Of a stretch of 25,525 nt of DNA, positions 1 to 6,426 are shown in pieces. Position 1 is the first letter of the stretch. Each line of letters begins with the position of its first letter. The notes under the pieces were generated by a model, which searched no databases, was not told where the DNA came from, and saw only the letters and a program-made list of their open reading frames with translations. Source of the stretch: a virus; IMG/VR virus record IMGVR_UViG_3300046737_000182, positions 1 to 25,525 of that record. One strand, written 5' to 3'. The translations under genes were made by a program, and so were the position numbers.

Positions 1-57
1 GCTCTTGACGAGCATGTTGTAGGGGACCGACGGCGGGTTAAGGAACAGGACCTCCAT
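1..57 (-). CDS. Probable B12-binding radical SAM protein, N-terminal fragment
   Basis: Only the first 19 codons lie in the window; the gene runs off the left edge. The peptide begins MEVLFLNPPSVPYNM. A hydrophobic beta strand followed by Asn-Pro-Pro at the extreme N-terminus is typical of the cobalamin-binding Rossmann domain that opens many B12-dependent radical SAM enzymes. The ATG is 8 bases after the stop of the upstream pseG-like gene, and an AGGA that includes this stop codon can serve as ribosome binding site, so it is probably in the same operon. The radical SAM CxxxCxxC cluster is outside the window, so the family call is an inference from a short stretch. A nucleotide-sugar enzyme with a similar N-terminal strand is the alternative. 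Confidence 0.45.
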   Translation of the reverse strand, partial: MEVLFLNPPSVPYNMLVKS

Positions 58-65
58 GACCAATC

Positions 66-821
66 CTACGCCCAGAGGGTCTCCATCATGTCCGCTACCC
101 TCTTCGCCCCCAGGCCGTCGACCATCGTCCGGCCCATCGACGCCATCCCCGCCAACGAGTTGGACTCTATCAGGGCATCGACGATCCCTTCGACGTCGGC
201 GTCCTGTTCCGCGTAGACCGCCGCTCCGCAGTTCACCAGGCCGACCTCGTTGAGGATGGTCCCGTCCCCTTCGTCGGCCGGAGTCAGAACGATCGCCCTC
301 CCGAGACACGCCGCCTCCAGAGAGACCATGCTCGCGCGCGCGACCACCACCTCGGCCCGGAGGATGGTCTGCGCCACCTGGGCCGCGGTCATGTCGCTGA
401 GAAGGCGGAGGTCTTCCACGCGAGTGAGCGGGTGGTAGTCGCCGCGGTCGATCTCACGGAACTCTCTGCGGAGGATCGCGTACTGAGGACCGAACAGCAT
501 CCGTCGTGCGGCCGGAACATGAGGTGGACGAGGAGGATAGATCGCTCCGACGGTGCCGTTCACGAGGAGGTCGGCGTAGGGGTGGAGGTGGTTCGGCCTG
601 TCCTCGATCACCATCAGCCGGACCCCGATCCCGGTGTAGAGGTCTCTCGGGAAGTCGTACCCGTCGATGATCGCCACGTCGTACGAGTGGGCGGTACCTT
701 GGAAGGACGTGGACAGGCTGGCCGACCATCCACGCTCCACGAGTTCGCACGCGAGCGCGCGGCAGCGGTTCAGGTGGCCGAGCCCGGCCTGGGACACGAC
801 GAACAGCGCGCGTGGCTTCAC
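66..821 (-). CDS. pseG: PseG-like UDP-sugar hydrolase (pseudaminic acid pathway), compact form
   Basis: This 251-residue protein resembles UDP-2,4-diacetamido-2,4,6-trideoxy-beta-L-altropyranose hydrolase, a GT-B-fold enzyme that removes UDP to free the sugar condensed by PseI. The N-terminus has the family motif GLGHLNRC (residues 13-20) with the expected active-site His16. Further matches are an IIDGYD strand near 51-56, GPQYAILRREF at 111-121 and a C-terminal segment with SLEAACLG near 167-174. Family members usually have about 280-360 residues. Here the middle stretch that normally carries the second Rossmann strand and glycine-rich loop after the GPQY motif is almost absent: only about 20 residues separate GPQYAILRREF from the next helix. 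The GTG start overlaps the upstream stop as GTGA; longer upstream frames do not look like protein. Activity on the canonical substrate is uncertain because of the shortening. Confidence 0.75.
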   Translation of the reverse strand: MKPRALFVVSQAGLGHLNRCRALACELVERGWSASLSTSFQGTAHSYDVAIIDGYDFPRDLYTGIGVRLMVIEDRPNHLHPYADLLVNGTVGAIYPPRPPHVPAARRMLFGPQYAILRREFREIDRGDYHPLTRVEDLRLLSDMTAAQVAQTILRAEVVVARASMVSLEAACLGRAIVLTPADEGDGTILNEVGLVNCGAAVYAEQDADVEGIVDALIESNSLAGMASMGRTMVDGLGAKRVADMMETLWA

Positions 822-1069
822 TCGACCACCTCCGTGAACCCTCCGGTCGTCACGAGGGCCTTGTTGCGGAAGAACTCGACGACGTTGATCGGGAACTCTA
901 CCTCGACGTCGGTGGAGAGGGTCATGCCGTCCACCCGGACCGAGCCGTTCCTGATCCAGCGGACGAGTTCGGAGTTCGACGGCCGGCGTCCTTCGGGGGG
1001 TTTGTTCTCTCGGCTCCACGGGACGGCCCTCTCGTCGCGCATCCACTTCAGGAAGTCCAGGGCGGTCAC
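818..1069 (-). CDS. Small S4-like phage protein, function unknown
   Basis: An 83-residue protein whose GTG start overlaps the upstream stop (GTGA) and whose stop overlaps the pseG start in the same way, so it is translationally coupled on both sides. The central segment RPSNSELVRWIRNGSVRVDG (residues 29-48) has the helix-turn-strand pattern of S4 RNA-binding domains, in which a Ser/Lys-rich helix is followed by a Gly-x-Val-x-Val-[ND]-Gly strand. The N-terminus (LDFLKWMRDERAVPWSRENK) is Trp- and charge-rich. Small proteins with this pattern occur in other tailed phages without known function. RNA binding is an inference from the motif alone. It has no obvious role in sugar synthesis despite its position among sugar genes. 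Confidence 0.6.
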   Translation of the reverse strand: MTALDFLKWMRDERAVPWSRENKPPEGRRPSNSELVRWIRNGSVRVDGMTLSTDVEVEFPINVVEFFRNKALVTTGGFTEVVE

Positions 1070-1530
1070 AGCTTGATCTTCCTCCCCTCGGACAGCACCG
1101 CCTGCGGAGGCTCTCTCTCTTCCCGCTCGGCGGCCGGACGGCTCTCCCGCATCTCGCCGGAGATCATGTTCTTTACGCTTACGGCCTCGCGCTGAGCGTC
1201 GAGGGTGCGGCGGAGGTTCCGGATCTGCTGCATCATCTCGTCGCGGAGGGACATCTGCTCCTGGATCTCCCCGGTGAGCCGGTCCCTCGTCAGGCGGACG
1301 CGACGCCAATCCTCGACGTCGACCCCCGACGGGTCCGGGCTCCCGTCGGTCCCCTCCTCGCGGATGAAACAGTTCACCGGCCGGCCGTAGAAGTTCTCCA
1401 CGACGATCTGGAACCCCATCGCTCTTACCTCTCGACTCGCGCGGTCGCCGAGGAACGAGGCCATCTGTCCCGCGGTCTGGTCCGGCCATTGGAACTCGTC
1501 GTTCAACTCGATGACGAACCGCCTCTTCAC
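1066..1530 (-). CDS. Hypothetical protein with central coiled coil
   Basis: A 154-residue protein of unknown family. The first 60 residues look like a small alpha/beta domain. Residues about 73-118 are a charged heptad-like helix expected to form a coiled coil, and 119-146 are charged and probably disordered. The protein ends in GRKIKL, a C-terminal signature that recurs in other genes of this window (15078-16148 and 17860-18426). The GTG start sits in a GTGA overlap with the end of the cytidylyltransferase gene, and its own stop overlaps the next gene, so all are co-translated. No catalytic motif is visible. Confidence 0.6.
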   Translation of the reverse strand: MKRRFVIELNDEFQWPDQTAGQMASFLGDRASREVRAMGFQIVVENFYGRPVNCFIREEGTDGSPDPSGVDVEDWRRVRLTRDRLTGEIQEQMSLRDEMMQQIRNLRRTLDAQREAVSVKNMISGEMRESRPAAEREEREPPQAVLSEGRKIKL

Positions 1531-2393
1531 TGGACCTTCTGCGTGACCGCCTTCAGCGACGTCTCTCTGATGATCTTCTCGACCTCGATCCGATCTTCGG
1601 AGACCGGCTCGAAGAACCCGACGACCTCTTGGAGGTGCTGCTCCGCGCGGGCGACGTTGATCTTCAGGAGTTCAGGGTTCTTGGAGAACAGAGCCATGAC
1701 GTCGGCGATGGTGACGTAGTCCTTCTCCGGGAACGCGGAGTAGATCGCGCGGACCAGTTCAAGGTCTTCGGGGTAGTCGACCGTGAGCCGCGACCCGATC
1801 AGGAACGCCGCGGTCTGAACGTCGGTGGTCTCGATCGGGTACCGCAGGTTCCCCAGGCGGAACGGCCGGTCCTGGTGGCGTCTGATCCACTCCGTGACGT
1901 GCTCCCTGTCCGAGACGTCCTTCGCTTTCTTGTGGGCCGCGCGCAGGGCGGTCGCGGAGAAGACCTCGACGTCGAGCCCGTGGGGGAACGTGCGGTCGAG
2001 GTTGTTCGAGACGTAGTCGAAGCCTCCCCCGAGGTACACAGCGATGGTAGAGTCGACGACGGACCAGTCGATCAGCGGACAATCCATCGTGACCCTCACC
2101 ACCGGGTCCGCCTTGTACCTCTTCGCGGCGGCGTTGTACCGGCTGAGCACGTTGGCCGGCGATCCTCGGAAGCACCGCCATCTTTTCGCCTTCACGAACT
2201 CCGCGAGGTCGTCGTCGGCCTCTCCCGTCGGGATGGCGACGACGATCTCTCTCAAAATCTTGGATCGTTGGAGCCGGTCCATCTGCCGCTCGATCAGGGT
2301 CTTTCCGCAGACGTCCGCGAGCACCTTCCGGGGGAGGCGTGTAGAGCCGAGCCTCGCCTGAACGATCGCGACGGGGTTAGGAGGCTTTCCCAA
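1527..2393 (-). CDS. SpsF/PseF-type cytidylyltransferase
   Basis: A 288-residue nucleotidyltransferase of the SpsF (spore-coat polysaccharide) / cytidylyltransferase family, which activates an acidic sugar with CTP. The GT-A-fold signature QARLGSTRLPRKVL is at residues 12-25. Other family blocks are CPLID at 105-109 (with the preceding Asp104 as likely metal ligand), GLDVE at 139-143, REHVT at 163-167 and LTVDYPEDL at 203-211. Length is close to that expected for the family plus a short helical tail. In nonulosonic-acid operons a protein of this type takes the PseF role of making the CMP-sugar, and the neighbouring pseB, pseC and pseG-like genes support that reading. The TTG start lies inside the end of the upstream gene. 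There is an AAGAAGG about 12 bases upstream, and no better in-frame start precedes the conserved N-terminus. Confidence 0.85.
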   Translation of the reverse strand: MGKPPNPVAIVQARLGSTRLPRKVLADVCGKTLIERQMDRLQRSKILREIVVAIPTGEADDDLAEFVKAKRWRCFRGSPANVLSRYNAAAKRYKADPVVRVTMDCPLIDWSVVDSTIAVYLGGGFDYVSNNLDRTFPHGLDVEVFSATALRAAHKKAKDVSDREHVTEWIRRHQDRPFRLGNLRYPIETTDVQTAAFLIGSRLTVDYPEDLELVRAIYSAFPEKDYVTIADVMALFSKNPELLKINVARAEQHLQEVVGFFEPVSEDRIEVEKIIRETSLKAVTQKVQ

Positions 2394-2520
2394 TGGTCGC
2401 CCCGACCTTCTTGATCATCTCGCGGCGGTGGGCCCGCCACGTTTTCCTGTCCCACGCGCGGACCTTCCGGTCTCGGTCCACCTTGCGGACCTTGCGGTAG
2501 AGGTCCTTCCTCTTCTTCAA
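2377..2520 (-). CDS. Small highly basic protein, unknown
   Basis: A 47-residue, very Lys/Arg-rich helical protein. The start is a TTG overlapping the upstream stop as TTGA, preceded by GGAGG at 5 bases, the best ribosome binding site available. Its stop lies 17 bases inside the cytidylyltransferase gene. The composition (about 40% Lys plus Arg) suggests nucleic-acid contact, but no domain is recognised. The longer upstream reading frame is Arg/Pro-rich out-of-frame sequence and was not used. Because it is short, the call rests on the start context and tight packing. Confidence 0.5.
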   Translation of the reverse strand: MKKRKDLYRKVRKVDRDRKVRAWDRKTWRAHRREMIKKVGATIGKAS

Positions 2521-2717
2521 ATCTTCCTCCCGATACCGAAGACCCTCTTCTGGGTGAACACGTCGTACGCGCAACGCTCGCACGTCCCGACGACGAGGCG
2601 AGAGCACTCGGGGCGGCAGCACAACTGTTTCCGGCCGCAATCGCAGACGTGCTCGTGGAGGCATCCGCACGCGTGGGCCGAGGACGTGACGAGCTTCACG
2701 TCCTTGCGGAAGTTCAA
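2517..2717 (-). CDS. Small Cys-rich zinc-knuckle protein
   Basis: A 66-residue protein with nine Cys and three His packed into residues 17-49, in the order CGCLHEHVCDC, then CC, C, and CERC. This is the spacing expected for one or two structural zinc sites. It resembles the many small treble-clef or zinc-ribbon proteins of tailed phages but matches none that I can name. The TTG start overlaps the upstream stop as TTGA, and its own TGA gives the next gene its TTGA start, so it sits in a coupled chain of three small genes between pseC and the cytidylyltransferase. It ends in GIGRKI, similar to the GRKI-type tails seen elsewhere in the window. Confidence 0.55.
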   Translation of the reverse strand: MNFRKDVKLVTSSAHACGCLHEHVCDCGRKQLCCRPECSRLVVGTCERCAYDVFTQKRVFGIGRKI

Positions 2718-3007
2718 GCGATCGCCTTGATCGCCTTGTCGAAGCGAGCGTCGAGCACCACCTCGCACGCTTTGCACTTCGAGCCGTGAGAGCGGATGAA
2801 CCGCTTCGCCTCTTCGATCGCGATCTGTCTCTTCTCGTGCGTCCGGTTCTTCTCGCGGAACTTCTTCAGCCGGTTCACGATCCGCAGAGCCTTGCGGAGT
2901 TGGTTGGGGAGGTGGGAATGGCCCCAGTAGTGCTCGGCCTTGCCTCGCGGCCGGCGGGTCTTCTTGCACTCTTTGTTTTTGCCGGGTTCCTGCGCTGGCT
3001 TCGCCAT
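2714..3007 (-). CDS. Small basic protein with one CxxC, unknown
   Basis: A 97-residue protein starting at an ATG that directly abuts the pseC stop codon. The first 75 residues are Lys/Arg-rich and mostly helical (MAKPAQEPGKNKECKKTRR onward). A single KCKAC motif follows near residues 77-81, then a short helical tail ending in KAIKAIA. It looks like a nucleic-acid-binding accessory protein with half a zinc site, but no family is recognised. Its last base pairs overlap the start of the Cys-rich gene downstream (TTGA). Confidence 0.55.
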   Translation of the reverse strand: MAKPAQEPGKNKECKKTRRPRGKAEHYWGHSHLPNQLRKALRIVNRLKKFREKNRTHEKRQIAIEEAKRFIRSHGSKCKACEVVLDARFDKAIKAIA

Positions 3008-4096
3008 CTACGAGAGCGCCTCCTCCAGCGCCCGGACCACGGCGGCGACGTCGTCGCTGGTCATGTTCGCGTGGAGCGGCAGCGAGAGTTCTTCCCTGGC
3101 CCACGCCTCTGCTTCAGGGAACTTGCCGGGAGTATAGCCGAACCGCGCGCGGTAGTACGGCTGAAGGTGGATCGGAGGGGAGTAGTGGACCTGGACCCCG
3201 AACCCTCTGTCGTTCATCTGTCCCTTCACGAGGTCGCGATCGTTGATCGAGTAGCTCGGATGAGTCCCGATCCGGACCGGGTACAGGTGGTACGCGCTGC
3301 CGATCTGGTCGACGGACGGAAGCTCCGGGATCATGAGGCGGTACAGTTCAGCCACGCGAGCCCGCTTCCACTTCCGGTCTTCGATCCGGGAGAACTGGCT
3401 GGCCCCGAGAGCGGCGCTCATCTCGTCCATGCGGTAGTTCCATCCGAGCTTCTGCATCAGGCCCCGCTCGTCACGTCCGTGAGACCGCAGCGCCCGGATC
3501 TCCTGCGCGAACCCTTCGTCGTTCGTCGTGACCGCCCCGCCTTCCCCGGTGGTCAGAGGCTTCACGGGGTGGAACGAGAACACGCACGCGAGGGAATGGG
3601 AGCACGACCCGACCTTCGAACAGCCGTCGTGGTCCATCGCCCCGAGGGCGTGACACGCGTCTTCGATCACGACCGGGTCTGTACACCCCTCGAACGTGTC
3701 GAGCCGCTCAGGGACGACGGCAGCGCGGCCGGCGAAGTGGACCGGCACCACCACCGTCTTGTCGGGGAACATCGAGCCGGGATGGACGTCCATCAGGGCG
3801 GTGGCCCTGTCCACGTCGATGAACGCGACGGCAGCGCCCGCCATGATCGCGGCGTTCGCCGTCGCCACGAAGGAGAGCGGGCTGGTCGCCACGCACCGCG
3901 CTCCGGCAGCCACGTAGGACAGGTGGAGGGCCGCGGTTCCGGAAGAGACCGCGACCGCGTACTTCGAACCGACGTACTCTGAAAGCTTCGACTCGAACAC
4001 CTCGACGGCCGTCCCTTGAGTGAGATACCCGGAACGGAGCGCCTCCAGGACCGCGGCCTCGTCCTCCGCCGTGATGGTCTGTTCGGAGTACCTCAT
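3008..4096 (-). CDS. pseC: PseC-type PLP-dependent sugar aminotransferase
   Basis: A 362-residue DegT/DnrJ/EryC1/StrS-family aminotransferase, most like PseC, which transfers an amino group to C4 of the UDP-4-keto-6-deoxy-L-sugar made by PseB. Seen in the sequence are SSGTAALHLS at residues 51-60 for phosphate/PLP binding, EDACHALGA at 145-153 with the Asp that contacts the pyridine nitrogen, and FHPVKPLTTGEGGAV at 175-189, where Lys179 is the Schiff-base lysine. GVQVHYSPPIHLQPYY at 300-315 is a typical C-terminal substrate block. Length is normal for the family. The ATG overlaps the end of pseB as ATGA, so the two first pathway enzymes are coupled. An alternative target (another UDP-4-keto sugar) is possible, but the pseB partner favours PseC. 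Confidence 0.88.
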   Translation of the reverse strand: MRYSEQTITAEDEAAVLEALRSGYLTQGTAVEVFESKLSEYVGSKYAVAVSSGTAALHLSYVAAGARCVATSPLSFVATANAAIMAGAAVAFIDVDRATALMDVHPGSMFPDKTVVVPVHFAGRAAVVPERLDTFEGCTDPVVIEDACHALGAMDHDGCSKVGSCSHSLACVFSFHPVKPLTTGEGGAVTTNDEGFAQEIRALRSHGRDERGLMQKLGWNYRMDEMSAALGASQFSRIEDRKWKRARVAELYRLMIPELPSVDQIGSAYHLYPVRIGTHPSYSINDRDLVKGQMNDRGFGVQVHYSPPIHLQPYYRARFGYTPGKFPEAEAWAREELSLPLHANMTSDDVAAVVRALEEALS

Positions 4097-5049
4097 ACCG
4101 TCTTCAGCCTCTCGCGAAGCGCCGCGATGTTCAGCCACGTCCGCGGCTTGTCGCTCCGAAGCTCGAACCCTTCCGGCAGCTTCCAGCCCCCGAGGACCGC
4201 GCTGCGGACGAACATCCCGTCCACGCTCTTGAACTCCCTGGCCTCGTCCGAAGAGATCATGCTCTCGTGGAGCTTCTCCCCAGGCACCATCTCCATCGGC
4301 TCGAAGTCCGGGTCCTCCGGGTACGCGATGGCGATCGCGAGGTCTTCCAGCCGGAACGACGGCAGGTCCGGCACCACCAGTTCCCCGCCGCTCGCGTTGC
4401 GCATCGTCCAGAAGGCCAGGTCGACCGCTCCTCCGAGGGTGAACCAGAACCGGGTGGCGTCGCGGTTCGTGATGGGGAGAGGACGGCCGGCCTGTACCAA
4501 CTCTCTCCACCTGGGGATGACGGACCCTCTGGAGTTCGCCACGTTGCCGTACCTGACCACCGCGAACGTGGTCCGGTTGTTCACGTAGGACGCGGACGAG
4601 GTGAAGACGTGCTCCATGCAGGCCTTCGACGCTCCGTACGTGGTGGACGGGGCGCACGCTTTGTCGGTGGACAGGGCGACCACCTTCAGCACCCCTCGCT
4701 CCATCGCCGCGGCCATCACGTTCATGGACCCGAGGACGTTGGTGCTCATCGCCTCGGTGGGGTTGTACGCGCACGATTCGATCCGCTTGAGGGCGGCCGC
4801 GTGGAAGACGTACTGCACGTCGAGCATCGCGATGCGGAGCCTCTCGCGGTCGCGGACGTCCCCGAGGAAGAACCGCAGCCGGGGATCGTCTCCGAAGACG
4901 CGGCGCATCTCGGCCTGCTTCACCTCGTCGCGGCTGAAGACGCACACGCGGCGCGGGCCGTCGGCCATCGTCAGCAGGCGGTTCGTCGCGGCCTGTCCCC
5001 ACGAGCCGGTGCCGCCCGTGATGAGGACCGTCGACCCTGAGAGGTTCAT
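4093..5049 (-). CDS. pseB: PseB-type UDP-GlcNAc 4,6-dehydratase (5-inverting)
   Basis: A 318-residue extended short-chain dehydrogenase of the CapD/FlaA1/PseB group, first enzyme of pseudaminic acid synthesis. The NADP-binding loop is TGGTGSWGQA at residues 11-20. The catalytic set is Asp129, Lys130 and Tyr138 with Lys142 in YGASK; this spacing matches that known for Helicobacter PseB (Asp132/Lys133/Tyr141). HAAALKRI at 83-90 and the C-terminal GEKLHESM block at 257-264 are also typical. Length is near the usual 320-345. The start codon is only 8 bases after the CCA end of the upstream tRNA gene, and there is no Shine-Dalgarno. Processing of the tRNA 3' end would therefore leave an almost leaderless message. 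Confidence 0.9.
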   Translation of the reverse strand: MNLSGSTVLITGGTGSWGQAATNRLLTMADGPRRVCVFSRDEVKQAEMRRVFGDDPRLRFFLGDVRDRERLRIAMLDVQYVFHAAALKRIESCAYNPTEAMSTNVLGSMNVMAAAMERGVLKVVALSTDKACAPSTTYGASKACMEHVFTSSASYVNNRTTFAVVRYGNVANSRGSVIPRWRELVQAGRPLPITNRDATRFWFTLGGAVDLAFWTMRNASGGELVVPDLPSFRLEDLAIAIAYPEDPDFEPMEMVPGEKLHESMISSDEAREFKSVDGMFVRSAVLGGWKLPEGFELRSDKPRTWLNIAALRERLKTV

Positions 5050-5057
5050 GTGATGGA

Positions 5058-5132
5058 TGGAGCGCCCGGAACGACTTGAACGTTCGACCTCCCGCTTACA
5101 TCGCGGTCGCTCTTTCGCTGAGCTACGGGCGC
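5058..5132 (-). tRNA. tRNA-Thr-like (anticodon TGT) with encoded CCA, atypical loops
   Basis: Reading the minus strand, a full cloverleaf can be drawn. There is a perfect 7-bp acceptor stem (GCGCCCG with CGGGCGC), a 4-bp D stem (GCTC/GAGC), an anticodon stem with four GC pairs plus an A-G mismatch, a perfect 5-bp T stem with loop TTCAAGT, and an encoded CCA end. The anticodon loop GATGTAA places TGT at 34-36, decoding ACA, a codon that should be rare in this GC-rich genome. G1-C72 and C2-G71 agree with threonine identity. Two oddities: position 33 is A instead of the nearly universal U, and the 7-base D loop (AGCGAAA) lacks the GG pair that contacts the T loop. It may be a divergent functional tRNA or a decaying one. 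Confidence 0.7.
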
Positions 5133-5134
5133 GT

Positions 5135-5194
5135 TGGTAGGCGAGGACGGGGTCGCACCGCCGCTCGGAAGCTGGTCACGAGAACCACCCGCCT
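5135..5194 (-). tRNA. tRNA-like RNA, 60 nt, without normal D and anticodon arms
   Basis: Two bases upstream of the tRNA-Thr-like gene. It has a 7-bp acceptor stem (AGGCGGG with CTCGCCT, one G-T pair), discriminator A, an encoded CCA, and a 5-bp T stem (GGCGG/CCGTC) with loop TGCGACC that keeps T54, C56, G57 and A58. Between acceptor and T stem there are only 24 bases, against about 40 in a normal tRNA. They can fold as GGT(TCTCGTG)ACC and GCT(TCCG)AGC mini-hairpins. If the first is an anticodon arm, the triplet would be TCG (Arg) with C at position 33. This could be a deletion remnant, a tRNA-like decoy or processing signal. The acceptor/T-arm half is convincing; decoding function is not. Confidence 0.5.
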
Positions 5195-5203
5195 TCACGA
5201 ACG

Positions 5204-5524
5204 TCACTTCAAGACTCCGAATTTTCGCATGAACGGCCTGACGCGTTCCCTGTCCATGGGCTCTACGCCCAACGCCGTGGGCGCGCCAGAGTACGGCGGG
5301 TCCGGCTCCCGGACCAGGACATGATGGATGTTCGCACGCTTCAACTCTTCGGAAAGTTCTAAGAGTTCCGCGCTGCTATCCGCCACCAGGAGAACGACGT
5401 GAGTGCCCTCCGGGACCGGCACCGTGCGGACCGACTCCGCCGCAGCGTGGGCCGCTTGGCAGGCCGCGACCCCGACCCTGTTCCCGCACGATTTGTGGAG
5501 GACGAGGTATTGGTAGGTCGGCAT
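5204..5524 (-). CDS. PTH2-family peptidyl-tRNA hydrolase
   Basis: A 106-residue protein that fits the archaeal/eukaryotic-type peptidyl-tRNA hydrolase Pth2, which recycles tRNAs from stalled or drop-off peptidyl-tRNA. The N-terminal strand YQYLVLHK is followed by GVAACQAAHAAAES (residues 18-31), the conserved CQxxHA helix. A central VVLLVADSSAELLEL segment follows, and the C-terminal APTALGVEPMDRERVRPF (81-98) matches the Pth2 block with conserved Thr and Gly. PTH2-like proteins are found sporadically in bacteria and phages. The ATG overlaps the upstream stop as TGATG. It lies just 10 bases upstream of two tRNA-like genes, a placement that suggests joint function in tRNA handling. Confidence 0.78.
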   Translation of the reverse strand: MPTYQYLVLHKSCGNRVGVAACQAAHAAAESVRTVPVPEGTHVVLLVADSSAELLELSEELKRANIHHVLVREPDPPYSGAPTALGVEPMDRERVRPFMRKFGVLK

Positions 5525-6180
5525 CAGATTCTCTCGCGGACGATCGCGAACGCCTCCGCGTACATAGCTCCGACGATCGACCCGTTGGAGATCATCCGGG
5601 GGAGTATGACGTCCCACGACCGAGGGTGAGGTCGCTGCCGGATCTCCCCCGTGTACTGAGCGATGGCGCGGGCTTTTGACTGGACGTGAGGAGGGGATAG
5701 TTCGACGAACGAGGTAGGACGCATCGGCTCTCCCCACTCGGATGAAGACACTACTTCAAAGGTCGCCAAGCGGCGGACCGTCGACCCAGGAAGCGGACGG
5801 CAGGCTGTCTGAACCGCGTCGTTCACGATCCGGTGGTCGACGTTGCGGTCCCCGTGGTGGTGAGTGTAGACCAACTCCGGAGAGCACTCGCGGACGTACC
5901 TCTCGACCGACTTGACGAGGTCGAGGAGCGGTACGGTGTCGAGACGGTTGTCGGGGAAGTCTTCGAGGATCAGACGTGAAACCCCGAGGACGGTCGCGGA
6001 CGCCTGCGCCTGGTTACGGAGAGTCTCGATCGACTCAGCGGCGACACCTTCGCGAGAGGTTACGCCTGTACCGACGACGAGAATCACTACCTCGTCTCCC
6101 TGCGACACATGGCGGGCCAACGTCCCGCCGCATCCCAGTTCGACGTCGTCCGGGTGAGCGCCGACCGCGAGCACCTTCAT
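5524..6180 (-). CDS. PIG-L/LmbE-family deacetylase
   Basis: A 218-residue zinc-dependent N-acetylglucosaminyl deacetylase-type protein. The signature AHPDDVELGCGGT is at residues 8-20, supplying His9 and Asp12 to the metal site and Asp11 as probable general base. The second metal motif is HHHGDRNVDHR at 107-117, with His116 as the third ligand. Length is typical (about 210-250). Known substrates of the family include GlcNAc conjugates, mycothiol and bacillithiol precursors and antibiotics, so the actual substrate cannot be read from sequence. In this sugar-gene block, removal of an N-acetyl group from a nucleotide sugar or glycan is the simplest reading. ATG start in TGATG overlap with the preceding small gene. 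Confidence 0.88.
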   Translation of the reverse strand: MKVLAVGAHPDDVELGCGGTLARHVSQGDEVVILVVGTGVTSREGVAAESIETLRNQAQASATVLGVSRLILEDFPDNRLDTVPLLDLVKSVERYVRECSPELVYTHHHGDRNVDHRIVNDAVQTACRPLPGSTVRRLATFEVVSSSEWGEPMRPTSFVELSPPHVQSKARAIAQYTGEIRQRPHPRSWDVILPRMISNGSIVGAMYAEAFAIVRERI

Positions 6181-6422
6181 CAGACAGGCCTTGGCTTTTT
6201 ACCCTTGATGACCGCCGACGGGCAGATGTGCTGGTTCACCAGGAGTAGGTACGAGCCGTCTACCCTCGGGCCTTCGAGCGGGGTCGCGACCGCGGTAGTA
6301 GACCCGCAAGCACAGGTGATGGTGATGTCTTCGAACTCGCTGATGTTCCCGACAGCGGCGAGTTCTTGCGGGGTCGGGAGCCAGATGGTCCGCACGTTGC
6401 TGTAGTTGCACTGGAGTGGCAT
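6180..6422 (-). CDS. Hypothetical 80-residue protein
   Basis: An 80-residue protein with no recognised family. The sequence is mixed beta-like (ITITCACGSTTAV in the middle, SYLLLVNQHICPSAV near the end) with four Cys in total, two of them in a CAC pair, and a basic C-terminus KGKKPRPV. The ATG is well supported by AAGGAG seven bases upstream, which lies in the end of the preceding membrane-protein gene. The stop overlaps the PIG-L start (TGATG). No signal peptide or catalytic motif is visible. Confidence 0.55.
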   Translation of the reverse strand: MPLQCNYSNVRTIWLPTPQELAAVGNISEFEDITITCACGSTTAVATPLEGPRVDGSYLLLVNQHICPSAVIKGKKPRPV

Positions 6423-6426
6423 TCGA

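Noticed and set aside
2786-3982. Plus-strand 398-codon frame opposite pseC
   Set aside because: Antisense shadow with Arg/Asp/Val-rich composition; pseC on the other strand has all PLP-enzyme motifs.
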